DNA of 64,000 nucleotides from Brachycybe producta (lineage: Eukaryota > Arthropoda > Diplopoda > Playtdesmida > Andrognathidae): contig JAUPFP010000013.1 in assembly GCA_036925085.1 (NCBI GenBank), forward strand, positions 2,753,155 through 2,817,154. The letters are read 5' to 3'. The notes beneath the pieces are model-generated. The model saw only the letters and a program-made list of their open reading frames with translations, did no database searches and was not told the DNA's origin. Below are positions 1-12,059 of the stretch, one piece after another; the first letter of the stretch is position 1; the number at the start of each line of letters is the position of its first letter. The translations under genes and the position numbers were made by a program.

Positions 1-862
1 ATTATATACAATTGCAGATGTGCAATAATTAGTTTAATCCATAATAAAATGCATATAATCCAATATTTTAATTTGAAATTTGCATAAATTTTCAATTTAA
101 TTTTGAAATTTTTTGAAAGGAAATTTCTTAAAATCTTTCTATTTGAATAAAACGAACAATTTTTAACAACTATTTGCCAATTTTTGAATTTTTATTTGGA
201 TAAACGTTTTCACCATATGACCACACTAACATAATGCAACATAGATCCTAGGATTCCTTGAAACCCTTGTTTAGACATGCCTCTTTGTTCTTTAGTTCTG
301 CCCCTTTTGTTAAATGAAGTACAGGCACACACATTAATACAACGTTTCGTAGAATTAATTTTATACTAATTATAAGTTTACATATACTTAAACCTTAAAA
401 TAAGATTTCTGATTAGTCTGTATATTTTGTAAACAATTTTTTAAAACAAATGAAAAGTATTTTTGAAAATAAGAACATATGTAGGCCTACACCTAACTAT
501 AGTATACATAGATATTTTAATGTGATATTCTCTCCGCAAATAAGCTTTTCTTAGCAGTTTGGAAGTTGAAACTTTTCACCAAAATTAGAAGAAAAAAAAA
601 ATTGAGAATTTGAAATTGACATAAACTGTTGATTTTCAAAAATATGAATATGAAAAATGATTCAGTTACTTTTTTTAGTTTCTAAAAGACTTTAAATTTA
701 TTTTCTTAAAATAGTTTCTGAAATCGGAATATTTTAGATATCTAATGTATTGTATTTCTAATCAATTAATGTATACGTTTTGCAATGGCTGAATATTTTG
801 CAATCATTAAAATAACACAACCAGTAACCTTAAATTATCACAACTTTACACATCTGAATCTT
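1..862. other. AT-rich non-coding stretch
   Basis: No open frame of note. Bases 600-735 resemble the right arm of the TTAA-ended fold-back family (a decayed 'gatatcaacatgaaaat...agctac...ctagtttctaaaacac' order), but divergence is too high to place ends. Confidence 0.5.
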
Positions 863-874
863 CATCTCAGAAAA

Positions 875-923
875 CGTCATAAAATATTGACAGTCATACA
901 TTATGATGTCATTGCTTGTGCGC
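875..923 (+). repeat. dispersed palindromic repeat, copy 1
   Basis: The stretch reads roughly 'cataaaatattgacagtcat' followed by 'acattatgatgtcatt'. The same order recurs at 3989-4028 and 11203-11256. Each copy is partly self-complementary (tgacatcata/tatgatgtca). It may be the end of an old MITE, but no terminal repeat or target duplication is visible. Confidence 0.5.
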
Positions 924-962
924 TATTATTTTTATGACTATTACATTATGCATTATGTATTA

Positions 963-1014
963 TACGTCACGTATTATACAGCATATAATATGCGGTATAA
1001 AACCACGTGACGTA
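963..1014. repeat. inverted repeat with TACGTCACGT arms
   Basis: TACGTCACGT near 963 and ACGTGACGTA near 1005-1014 are exact reverse complements, separated by about 32 AT-rich bases. Each arm contains a CRE-like TGACGT half-site. This may be chance or a fragment of a palindromic repeat; there is no gene next to it to regulate. Confidence 0.35.
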
Positions 1015-1019
1015 TTATA

Positions 1020-2150
1020 CCTACGGTTATTGAACTATATATTGACAATTTCTTGCAATTTGTCAAAACTTTTTCCCTTTCTTTAATGAACCTACAGGAT
1101 AATAGGACAATGCGAAAATAGTAGAATAATAAGTAGTGACATCACAAGGTATGATCATTGTTGTTTCTGTCACGAAGCCCTAGACTACTAAAAAAATGTG
1201 ATAATAGTATTTTTTTTTCTTCTTCTGTGGTGATCCAAATTAACTAAGTCGCATCTTTTTATTTGTAATTAAAACATTTTTAAGTCTGTAGCCAGACAAA
1301 AACACATTTTGGTTGTTGCTTGTTGCTTGTCCCTGTGTTATTTTCAATGAAAGACAAAAAAAACCCAATCACACGAGACAACATGAAAATGTCATACTTA
1401 AAGCAACGACAACAACAACAACGACAACGACAACAAAACAACGTCGTAATCATAATTCCACTTCACTAAGCGTATTAAGGGATAAAATTACAGGCACAGC
1501 TACAATTTTAAAAAAAGTAGCAGAATGTGTACATACATGCCAATGAATATCATAAAAAGACAATTCATTATATTAACGGTTCCATTAATAATGAAAGCGT
1601 TTTTGGTGGTTTGGTTTGGGTTGGTGGGCGCCCTAGCATGGTTAGGTAGTAGTTGTAAGAGAGCAATTTGACAGTTAAAGGGCGTTATCATCATCATCAT
1701 CATCATCATCCTCCATCCCACACAATGAAATTGTTCAATTTAAATATGAATATATTTACCGTACATAAAACTTGCTTTAATTCAACCTACTTACAAACTT
1801 AACTGAATCACTGGTTTATAATGGATTTTAAGCCAAAGGATTTTCCGATTGGACGCATTTTTACTATAGTAATAATATAACACTGTTTGTCCAGTAGAGT
1901 CTTTGTTCTTTTCTTCTTTTTTTCTCTCTTTGTAAACAAAAATAACTGGCCCATACTAAAATTTAAATTAACGAGATCTGAGCTTACACGTAGTTAAAGA
2001 ATAGTTTTTGTAACCATTGTTTTCGTTTTGAAACTTCGTTTCTGCAGCATTTAAAAATCAACATATAAAACAATTTAAAAATAAATTATCTAATAAAGTA
2101 AAAAGCGATGAAATGAAATATTTAAAAGTAAACATTTAAAACAATTTGAA
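1020..2150. other. non-coding stretch with microsatellites
   Basis: Holds a CAA/CGA-type trinucleotide tract (about 1401-1441) and a CAT tract (1688-1711). The 60-80 codon frames here are low complexity: the threonine and methionine runs come directly from these tracts. Confidence 0.55.
1688..1711. repeat. (CAT)n microsatellite
   Basis: Eight consecutive CAT/TCA units. Confidence 0.85.
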
Positions 2151-2154
2151 ACGG

Positions 2155-2222
2155 AAAAAATCCAAAATTTGAGCAAAATTTGACCAAAAAAATCCAAAAT
2201 TTGGGCAAATTTTAACCAAAAA
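2155..2222 (+). repeat. short tandem duplication, about 31-bp unit
   Basis: Two side-by-side copies of a unit reading 'aaaatccaaaatttg' then '(a/g)gcaaa-ttt-accaaaaaa', with a few differences. Confidence 0.6.
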
Positions 2223-2803
2223 ACACAAATTTGTATGTTAGAAAAGTTTATTTTCTAAGGTAAAAAGACTTAAATTATAAATTCACTATTTTAGCTTCTA
2301 ATTTTTAATTTTTTTTAATTTTTTAAAGTTACTTCTAAAATTTTAAATTAAATAATTCAACCACCTTTTAAGTCAAAGATCAACTTAGATTTACCTACAT
2401 TTACATTGAAAATTGTGAGCTAAAACTAATCTACTTTTTACTGAATCTAATGTTTTAGGAACATCATTAGGAACATCACCTCATAGCACATAATGGCAAT
2501 TGCAAACAAGTTAAGAGGCTACCGAAATTTAACATATAACAATTGGTTATTCTAACCATTTCTCACTGGTAAAAACAAGAAAGGCTCCGCTATCTATGTA
2601 CATTACATGTATACAATCGCATTTATTTCTACTTATTGCAATTTACTAACAAAGACATTGCAATTCGCTACACTAGTCTCTCAATTCAATGTCTCACATC
2701 GAGAAAAATCAACTGACAGTAGAAACAGTCTAGTTTAAATGCTTCTATTCTATTCAGTTGGCAGAAATTCCGAGGAAACTTTTTCCTGACTTTTCCATTT
2801 CCA

Positions 2804-2975
2804 TAAACGACTTTTGGAACACAATTTTTGACTGCAAAATGAAGTCGGGTTTGAGTATTTTTTTCTCTCATAGAAAATACATTGCAACCACATTGCAAAC
2901 AAAGCAAAAACAAACACCTTTGACTTTATTTTACAGTCGAAAAGTGTTCCAAAACTCGTCTGTGTGTTCGAATCC
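2804..2975. mobile_element. fold-back MITE, PIF/Harbinger-like family, partial
   Basis: Left arm 'acgacttttggaacaca' with 'actgcaaaatgaagtcggg' is answered by right arm 'acagtcgaaaagtgttcc' then 'aaaactcgtctgtgtgt'. The same arms occur in the better-bounded elements at 24812-24981 and 26992-27333. The outermost 'CTTGGCACACA' end is worn (right side reads gtctgtgtgttcg) and no target duplication is clear. The 116- and 87-codon frames crossing here come from the repeat. Confidence 0.6.
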
Positions 2976-2979
2976 AACC

Positions 2980-3985
2980 CATATTTTCTGTTTGTTTTTT
3001 GGATCCAGGCCATACTTAACTGTACTTAATAAGACTACAGTGAATGTTTTATTAACATATTATGTAATAGAAAAATATACAAAGGTGACAAAAGGGGTGT
3101 GTGAATGAATCTTCTATATTAACCATTTATTATATAGTAGAAATGCAACATAATTCCATTAAAATGTCAGGAAGATGACTTGTTGCAATATCTTCCACAC
3201 ATACACAACAAAATCACATGAGTCCCCCCGCCGCCCCCCCCCCTGACCTCAACACTAATATTATAATGTGTACCCACAACCAAACTAGTCTCCCTTCTAT
3301 TTCTCTCCTATGTTTATTCACCATATATGGGTTTTTTTTCTGAACAATAATGTCTAACAGCAAACATATTTTTTAAAGAATAATATGTAGACTAGGTGTA
3401 TATAAACTTTGTACACATCTAATCATCCAATAATAAATCGAATATACGACAGACACATAAATAGAAAAGCCACATGAAGTTTTTTCTCATACAACTGACC
3501 GACCACCACCTGATGATCCATTAAAATAAAATGTGAAATGCAAAGTCTGCAAAACGTCACACACACTCACGCTAATATTTTCATTCATTCATAGCTTTCA
3601 AAATAGGATATTCAATACACAAGTGCTCAATTGTTAATAAAAACATAAAAATAAAAGCAACAGCAGATGTGCAAGTAAACTAGTAGAGGAACTACGAGTA
3701 TAAGGGAAATAATTTAATAACAATGTCTATTCTTGTAGTGTCACAGTAGTGACCATCACATATTGATCACAAGACACATTATGAAAATGTCATCAAGATA
3801 AAAAAAAAACTCATTTTAATGTATTAAAAGAATTGTTGTTCAATTTGAGCAAAACACAGACAAGAAAGATAAAAACCCACTTTACAATTTTCAAATTGCC
3901 ACAAAATACGTTATTTTTACAGAATTGAATTTTAATTTGAAAAATTCTGTCAAGCAGCCATGGAGGCCTGCAGCCTCATTACAGA
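2980..3985. other. non-coding, low-complexity stretch
   Basis: Contains an interrupted C-run at about 3223-3243. Otherwise AT-rich sequence with no recognised gene or bounded repeat. Confidence 0.5.
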
Positions 3986-3988
3986 AAA

Positions 3989-4028
3989 AGTCACAAAATT
4001 GTGATAATCATACCTTATGACTACCATT
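3989..4028 (+). repeat. dispersed palindromic repeat, copy 2
   Basis: 'tcacaaaattgtgataatca' then 'taccttatga' matches 875-923 and 11203-11256. Confidence 0.45.
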
Positions 4029-4031
4029 GAG

Positions 4032-4095
4032 AGTCATAACTAGGGCGAGGCTGAGAAGGCACATGCCTCAGGTGCAGAAAGCTTAGGGGCGCAGA
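4032..4095. mobile_element. hAT-like MITE fragment (TAACTAGGG end)
   Basis: 'gtcataactagggcgaggc', then '...aggcac', then 'ggggcgcagaaattggtg' follows the order seen, inverted, at the right half of the element at 38068-38288 (gccctagttacggctctg). Only one end is recognisable here. Confidence 0.45.
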
Positions 4096-4523
4096 AATTG
4101 GTGACTCCTGGTTCATGGAGGATACGTGTCCGAGGAGTGCAGCTTACAAAATGCATTTTCAAAACTAAATAACATAAACCCAAAAACAGTCCCAAATGTA
4201 ACCTGGTGCAAGCTGATAAGATGCATTGTCAGAAAAAATCTATAAATCCCACAAGACAATACGTTTTTCATGCGCCAAATCCCTTGGAAGTGAATTCTAT
4301 TGTCAAACAACCCATGGAACAAATGACCAAAAATATGAATTTGTTTGTACAAAATACCTACGCTCTCAATTTTGTTAGAATAGGAACAGCTATTACATAA
4401 ACCATGCGCATAAAGTTATTTCCTTCTTGAATTTGGGCCTACATCTCATTCAGCCAATTTGCTCTAAAACAAAATAATCTACGGTTAAATTTACACATAT
4501 GCGTGAATTTAAAAAAAAAAAAA

Positions 4524-4943
4524 TAAGGCAGTTTTAAAGTTTAAATGATTCTTAAACTTTTGATTAATATTGTCTTTCAGGTGCAAAATGAAGGGAAACT
4601 TGAATGTGTTTTAGGAACTAGAAGGGGTAGCACAATCACTTAAAGGTATTTTCATGTTGATTGATATCTTTCAAAATGAGCGTTTTATGTGAGTTTGAAA
4701 ATGACCTAACTTTAAATAGGCAATGTTTTTAAATTTTTATCTATTTAACGTTTATTTTGAAAACATCAAAATGAAAGTAGCATTAAGCGAATGAGCTACC
4801 TCTCTAGTTTTTAAAACGCATTCTAGTTTATTTTTATTTTGCTTCTAAAAACAGAATAATCAAGAGTTTGAGAGGCGTTTAAACTTTAAACCCACATTAA
4901 TTAATTTTCTTTTTGAAAATCAGCCGTTCATAAACCATCTTAA
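4524..4943. mobile_element. TTAA-ended fold-back element, near full length
   Basis: Left arm: 'aggcagttttaaagt...attgtctttcaggtgcaaaatg', then 'gtgttttaggaactagaag', then 'tcacttaaaggtattttcat', then 'gatatctttcaaaat'. The right half runs back through the reverse complement: 'catcaaaatgaaagtagc', 'gagctacctctctagttttt', 'cagaataatcaagagtttga', ending 'cataaaccatcttaa' (TTAA at 4940-4943). The left TTAA is eroded. The arms are long (over 150 bp) with a short AT-rich centre and no coding capacity. It belongs to the same family as 21772-22230, 34798-35232 and 54604-54890. Confidence 0.7.
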
Positions 4944-4959
4944 GCTTATTTTTTGTGAA

Positions 4960-5570
4960 TTTAGAAATTAATATTTCAATAAAAAAAATATATATTTATT
5001 ACTAAAATACATATGTTATATGTATACTTGCGTACATTGTGCACACAAACGCATGTGTTGTATGTGACTGTGTACCATTCATTGAAAAAAAAAAGTATGT
5101 CAGGTATAAAAAAACACTTGTTTGCACGTTATTGCAGCGGCAGCAGCAACCATCTTAGTCAACAGATGTCACTGATGATGAGAATATAAAAACCTGATAA
5201 AAAGAATTAATTCTCTTCAAGGTCTCTTTATATCTAGATCCCTGTAGAAACACACTACATCCTCCTCACCATCCTCCCCTTCTCCTTATAAAAACATGGT
5301 AAAACTAAAATACCATCTGTGTATCTCAACAATTGTTAAAAGCACAGAGAGAAAGAGAGCTTTCTTTGCCTACTTCTATATACTGTATTTCATGAGATGG
5401 ACACATGTGCAATAGATACACTACAAGATCCCCCCCCCCCCCAAAAAAATGGAAATTCAAAACGGAAAACCAATGAAAACCTGGCTACAAAACCCCTAGG
5501 TCGTAATCTTTTTTTCCTATTGTGGAGCGAAGCGAGCCACACAAATTAACAAACAAGTAAACACATTCCA
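4960..5570. other. non-coding stretch
   Basis: Contains a 13-C run (5430-5442). No coding signal or bounded repeat is visible. Confidence 0.45.
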
Positions 5571-5574
5571 AATT

Positions 5575-5770
5575 TCATTGTTACGAGAGGTTTTCAAGAG
5601 CCACCAAATGTTGAGAACTTCCTGAGGGCTTCACAGTTTCTATATGCTTAGAGGGGCTTAATATTAAATTTTAAGATTATAAAAGGACTACATAGTTTCG
5701 AAGAGGCTCCCTTGTGCCTTCCAGGTTAGCGAGGGTTCTGGTGGCCTCGCAGTTTCGAGAACATCCCGAC
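5575..5770 (-). repeat. diverged minisatellite-like repeat
   Basis: On the minus strand, phrases of the type 'ctcgaaactgcgaggcc', 'cttcgaaactatgtagtcc' and 'gaaactgtgaagccctcagg' followed by 'aagttctcaa' recur at irregular spacing. The same phrases occur on the plus strand at 59170-59285, so this is a dispersed family. Confidence 0.5.
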
Positions 5771-6172
5771 AACCTTACAATACATAAAACGCATGTTAGA
5801 TACCCCACTCGGCAGTGTATAAAAGTGAATGTTTGGTGCACTGGCGCCTAGAAGGACAGGTGTGTCATTCGCTGCCTTGCCGCTCGAGCCAGTATGGCCC
5901 CGTAAACAAGACATTTGTAGTTTACACTAACATAACAAACAACTGTAATGGTTGTTTTTTGACACATTTTAGTTGCACTATATGTCACAGGAATATATTC
6001 CAATTTGTCAACATTTCATAAGGCTACAATAAAGGAAAAGCCCATTTAATTACATAGGATATTGGATTGCACAGACTAAATTGCCGATTTTTAGTGCAGC
6101 GTAGGCCTATAGGCCATAAAGCATATTAAAAAAACTGTATTATGCGTTACCGTGGTAACATACTGGGCACTG

Positions 6173-6173
<1 letters not shown>

Positions 6174-6222
<49 letters not shown>
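6174..6222. repeat. (GT)n microsatellite
   Basis: About 24 uninterrupted GT units. Confidence 0.95.
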
Positions 6223-6226
<4 letters not shown>

Positions 6227-6422
6227 GTGTTGAGTGTGAATTGTTAAGGTGGGTTTACATTAGGTAACATAAATGTAATAATGCATTGTAGGGTGTTGTG
6301 CCACACACAGTGTTTATGCTGTTACAGCAAAGTAGTGGCTCTATTTATTTTGGCCAGGGGTAATCTATATTTTCGCCATTTTGTAACCTTGAAAAGTAGG
6401 CCTAATCATGAATCGCTGCTGC

Positions 6423-6735
6423 TTAATATGGTTTCTTAACAGCTGATTTTTCGAATTATGATTAATTATAATTCTGCATTTTAAAAGTAACATTAAAGAA
6501 AAATTGAAACTGTGTTAGAAACTAGATAGGTAGCTGAATCATTTAATGGTATTTTCATTCAAAATAATCTTTTTATAGACAAAAAAATTTATTAAAATAT
6601 TGCCAGCTTTTAAAGTTGGGTCGTTTTCAAGCTCAGATAAAAAGCTAATTTTGAAAGATATTAACATCAAAATACGCTTCTAGTTTCTAAAACACAATCA
6701 GGTTCCACTTTACTTTCAAAACAACACTACAACAC
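6423..6735. mobile_element. TTAA-ended fold-back element, partial
   Basis: Starts TTAATATGGTTTCTTAACAG (6423 on), then 'ctgatttttcgaattatga', 'tgttagaaactagataggta', 'ttaatggtattttcat'. It returns through 'tttgaaagatattaacatca' and 'cttctagtttctaaaacaca'. The right terminus is lost near 6735. The terminus is of the second type in this family (AACAGCTGA rather than GGTGGTTTTAAAG). Confidence 0.65.
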
Positions 6736-7205
6736 TGCAACACTGTCACAAAATGTTGTAGTCTGCTGTGAGTAATGGCGTTGTCACGTTCTACAACCCT
6801 TTATTATATTTTCTACCTTGTGTAAACTTGCCTTTTGTTTTATGATTGTTGGAATTGTGGACGAGTTTCTCACAATTTTTGCACCTGGTTCGCCCGATTT
6901 TTCTTTCTGTTTGTTTTATGGCATAATAATGGCAGTTTGATATCATCATATAGCTCGAGCCTGTATTAATAATTCATATTTTAGAATAATATTTTTAATC
7001 TCCCCTCACTCTCATCAAATTGATAGAAATGCCTCGTTTCTGGCTTATTGATATTCCTTATTAACTCACATTAATACTTCAAAAAAAGTTGTTTTTTGTT
7101 GTTGTTTCCAGCTTGAATGATGACGAGGGTTGGAGGTGAAGGCTAGCAATGCTTCCAGTTTTGGGATTAATGTGTGATAACCTCGTCTCTGTTGGAAAAC
7201 ACTGG

Positions 7206-7213
7206 CATACTCG
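7206..7213. repeat. target-site duplication, left
   Basis: CATACTCG, repeated exactly at 7721-7728. Confidence 0.85.
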
Positions 7214-7720
7214 CAGTAGCGGAGCTGGATGGGGAGAGGGGTGGGGGGCGGTACCAACGAAAAGAAGTTATTTTTTCTTCTGTTGAGATAGTAGAAGGGT
7301 CTCTCTTCTAGGCAGACTTTACAGAGCAGCAGAAAATAATATATGGAGTTTTATAAAGCGTCTATAACATGGCCCAAGAAGAAATTATGAAATTCCTGTG
7401 CTTTCGCTACGCTCGCAGTGCATTTTGCAATCCAGCATTACTTTGTAAGTCTGTAAAACATAGAAAATTGAGTAAAAAAAATGAAAATTGATCTATGATA
7501 AGTAATTACTATGGGGTACTGGTTTATTTAATAATTTCATAATTAATATAAAATTATATAAACCATTTCAATCACTGGATATCGATAATATCTATTAGCT
7601 CCTCACCAGACGAGAATCCTCGTTGTGCCACTGATGTGTATTGTGTTGTGTTTTTCGTGTGAACATGGGCGGCAAACTCAAAGACCGCCTAGGGCGGCAC
7701 AAACTCTAGCTACGCCACTG
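7214..7720. mobile_element. hAT-like non-autonomous element, 8-bp TSD CATACTCG
   Basis: Begins CAGTAGCGGAGCTGG and ends TAGCTACGCCACTG, an imperfect terminal inverted repeat (TIR). The exact octamer CATACTCG flanks both sides (7206-7213 and 7721-7728). The 507-bp body has no transposase. Near 7600-7634 a second terminus-like phrase (cagacgagaatcctcgttgtgccactg) resembles the right end of the element at 39990-40163, suggesting a nested or recombined copy. The 8-bp duplication and CAGTGGCG-type ends fit the hAT superfamily. Confidence 0.85.
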
Positions 7721-7729
7721 CATACTCGA

Positions 7730-9478
<1,749 letters not shown>

Positions 9479-9735
9479 ATAATTCGCACCTCGGCTGGAA
9501 GAGTGGCACAGCTAAAAAAAACGCTTTTTTTGGGAAAATGAGTTTAAAGTTGCATTTTTTTTTTCCTATCTCAATCTATTGTAGAGGAGCCAAATAAACC
9601 GATATTGCGAATAATTAAAACGGTTTTTGCACTTGAAAAGCTCAAAACTTCTCTTAACTTTAAACTCATTTCCCCCCCCCAAAAAAGTTTTTTTTTCTGA
9701 ATTGTGCCACTCATTCAGCCGAAGTGCAAAATTAT
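9479..9735. mobile_element. palindromic MITE, unclassified
   Basis: Left arm 'ataattcgcacctcggctgg' then 'aagagtggcac...ctttttttgggaaaatgagt' and 'ttaaagttgca' pairs with right arm 'aactttaaactcatttcccc', 'aaaaaagtttttttttctga', 'gtgccactcattcagccgaa', 'gtgcaaaattat'. Arms are about 70 bp with an AT-rich centre. No convincing target duplication, so superfamily unknown. Confidence 0.65.
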
Positions 9736-10138
9736 GCATTTTATGCAAACTTTATACCTTAGTATTGCAATCAAAATGACTCATGATTGGCTGCATGTAT
9801 TCCGTACGAGCTACTCTTATTAGAAAACTGCCACTCTGCAACAATGCTCCTAACAATGCAACAAATGTACATGTAGTTCACAAATGCACCTCTAGAGAAA
9901 AAAGAAATCCAAGGAAGAAAAAAAACCCACACGTAGGCCTACAAATACATAACTTATTGACAAAATAACATACACACCAAAACACATAAAACTCCATTCA
10001 TGAAACTTACACACAAAGAGTAGAAAATAACACATAACAAAAACAACACGACACAAATAACGTACAAATTCCGAACTCCGATTATTCTGTCGTTTAAGAT
10101 GGTGGTTGTCGTTAAGGTTGTCGGTTTAAGTTTTTTTT

Positions 10139-10282
10139 TATGTCAGTTTAAATTATAATAAGCATAAGAATTTAAGTAGATGACGCTTCGCAGAATATAT
10201 TTTTTTTTAAATTATGTTTATAAAAAGTTTAAATTTGATTATATTCACAGTTCAAAAGTGAGCTGTTCACAAACCATCTTAA
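10139..10282. mobile_element. TTAA-ended fold-back element, decayed right half
   Basis: 'gtagatgacgcttcgcag' then 'gtttataaaaagtttaaatt', ending 'gagctgttcacaaaccatct' plus TTAA (10279-10282). The left half is not recognisable. Confidence 0.5.
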
Positions 10283-10303
10283 TTGAACAATATTGGTGAA
10301 ATT

Positions 10304-10442
10304 ATATTTTAAGGGTCATATTCTTAATGATGTTTATAAGTCATTAAATAATGCCAAACTCATGAACTTTTAATGTAAAAGTTGGTGAGTTTAGCACTAG
10401 CTTTGACTTAAAAATCAATAAAAATTATGACCCTCAAAATAT
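10304..10442. repeat. long hairpin element
   Basis: 'atattttaagggtcatattc' then '...ccaaactcatgaactttt' is answered, after 6 bases, by 'aaaagttggtgagtttagca' then '...attatgaccctcaaaatat'. The inner phrase 'aaactcatcaactttt' and outer 'tattcttaatga' also occur in the hairpin at 43615-43733, so these are two members of one hairpin family. Confidence 0.65.
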
Positions 10443-10903
10443 GGATAAACTAATTAAAGCTAATCTGTTTCAATAGTCAAAACATGAAAATAACTAAACC
10501 ATTTTTTGATGTTTGGTAAAACCCTAAACTAATTCCAATTCTAAACTAACTTGACGAGGTTAAAACTGGTTATCACTAATTTCAGTCATTTAGTCAATTT
10601 AAGTGTAACTCACGGATGACATGTTCTATAATACCATAATAAACATACCACAATCATATTGGATATTCACTAGACTAGAGTAGCCATTCTTAACCTTTTG
10701 CTCATTCCACCTCCCCTGAGAGTGATTATAATGCCCACAAACACTAACCTTTTCCCCCTCCCCTCCCTTAATGAATAAAATCAATGAACTAATCAATATG
10801 CTTAACAAACGTGATAAAATGAGTTTGTACATCCAAGAAGTTTTTAATTTTCTTAACACCTTTCGCATTGATTCCGCTCCTCCCCTGTTCAGACGTACCC
10901 AAC

Positions 10904-11010
10904 CAGGCGCGGCGTTAGGGCAAGGCGAGCGAGGCAACAAACCGCCTTGGACCCGCGCTGCTGCCTGCCTGAGCCTGCCTCGGGCCTCACATACTCTAGG
11001 GCCAGCCCTG
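10904..11010. mobile_element. hAT-like MITE, 107 bp, 8-bp TSD TACCCAAC
   Basis: Ends CAGGCGCGGCGTTAGGG and (right, reverse complement) CAGGGCTGGCCCTAGAG. TACCCAAC lies at 10896-10903 and again at 11011-11018. The body is GC- and CpG-rich against AT-rich surroundings, consistent with a fairly recent insertion. Confidence 0.85.
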
Positions 11011-11035
11011 TACCCAACTCAGGAGCAAAATTTAT

Positions 11036-11200
11036 AGAAACAAGAATGTGTTTTAGAAACTAGAAGTGCAGCTTAATCACTTAAGGGTATTTTCATAAGG
11101 ATATCTTTCAAAATAAACTTTTTTTTATATAGACAGAGAGTAATAAAACCACTTAAGCTGTTTTATGAGCAGGTAGCTGATTAATTATCGAACTCTGGAG
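11036..11200. mobile_element. TTAA-ended fold-back element, partial
   Basis: 'gtgttttagaaactagaagt' then 'gcagcttaatcacttaaggg', 'tattttcataaggatatctt', 'tcaaaataaac', and near the far side 'gagcaggtagctgattaatt' then 'atcgaactctgg'. Truncated and internally deleted. Confidence 0.5.
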
Positions 11201-11202
11201 GC

Positions 11203-11256
11203 ATCATAAAATTATGACAATCATACCTTATGATGTCACTACCTGTGTGGTTATTT
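11203..11256 (+). repeat. dispersed palindromic repeat, copy 3
   Basis: 'atcataaaattatgacaatc' then 'ataccttatgatgtcact', the cleanest of the three copies (others at 875 and 3989). Confidence 0.5.
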
Positions 11257-11306
11257 ACACCAGTCAATGGCAGTCATACGACAATATTTGTCTGTGGCAG
11301 GTTTAA

Positions 11307-11785
11307 GTTTACGAATAGTACTACTGAAATGTTGGCGAGGCTTCATTGAGATAGTTCAGTTCATCGTAGATCAGAAATTAGTTTATGTATGTTTCAGAAA
11401 ATCGTAAGTGGTCAATGTCTCAAACCACAGTCTAGTGATATATGTAAAGCATTATATGTGGGAAGGGATCACCCCACTCAAGAAAAATTAGAGAGATTTT
11501 TTGCTAATTATTAAGTTATTACTGATCTTTTTTTTCCGAGGGTTATACGACAATGGAATGCTCTTCTTAAACAGGCTATTGATGATATCATTAATAAATT
11601 ATGGGTTTAAATTTTCATGACTGCATTTATATTTTTTTTATATATATTTGCAATGCAGGTTATTTTTCTGTAGTTATTATATATTAACAATGCATCTTGC
11701 AGCACTTGAATCTTAATATCCCTCTGCCATAGGCTAACTGACTCCTTTCAGAGTACTTTTTGTAACTGTAATTGTAATATTTTGT
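11307..11785 (+). mobile_element. CR1/jockey-type LINE, 3' fragment
   Basis: The stretch from 'atagtactactgaaatgttg' through 'ccacagtctagtgatatatg', 'aaagcattatatgtgggaag', 'gttatacgacaatggaatgc' to 'ccctctgccataggctaact' and a TTGTAA-rich tail follows, in plus orientation, the C-terminal reverse-transcriptase coding region and 3' UTR of the copy at 60655-61511. The frame is broken by stops and indels, so it is a dead copy. Confidence 0.7.
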
Positions 11786-11884
11786 AATTTGCTTTTGTGA
11801 CTTTTAGAAAGTTACGCGCTAGATAGGACAATGAACTGTCATAGGACTGTCAGTCGTCCTTTTTCCGTTTTACATTTTTTGTTT

Positions 11885-12053
11885 AAGGAGCAACACTAAG
11901 AAGTAATTGAGATTGTGTTAAAAACTAGAATGGTAGCTGATATCAACTTGAATACACTCGTAAGTGATTGATCTACTCTTCTAGTTTCTTTTAATTTCGA
12001 GAGACTAAATAACAAAGAGTTCGAGGGACGTTTACACTTTAAAATCACCTTAA
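11885..12053. mobile_element. TTAA-ended fold-back element, shortened
   Basis: 'aggagcaacactaagaagta' then 'gtgttaaaaactagaatggt' and 'agctgatatcaac', turning quickly into 'gatctactcttctagtttct', 'gagttcgagggacgtttaca', ending 'aaatcaccttaa' (TTAA 12050-12053). The centre is deleted. Confidence 0.6.
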
Positions 12054-12059
12054 GAAACC

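Noticed and set aside
2965-2980. 'gttcgaatcc' resembling a tRNA T-loop
   Set aside because: No acceptor stem, D-arm or anticodon arm can be built around it; it sits in a MITE arm.
2686-3108. Three overlapping frames of 75-116 codons
   Set aside because: Products of a fold-back MITE; open on both strands at once because of the inverted arms.
5817-5826. TATAAAAG, TATA-box-like, with a 68-codon frame downstream
   Set aside because: The frame starts with GTG and has no domain; TATA-like words are expected in such AT-rich DNA.
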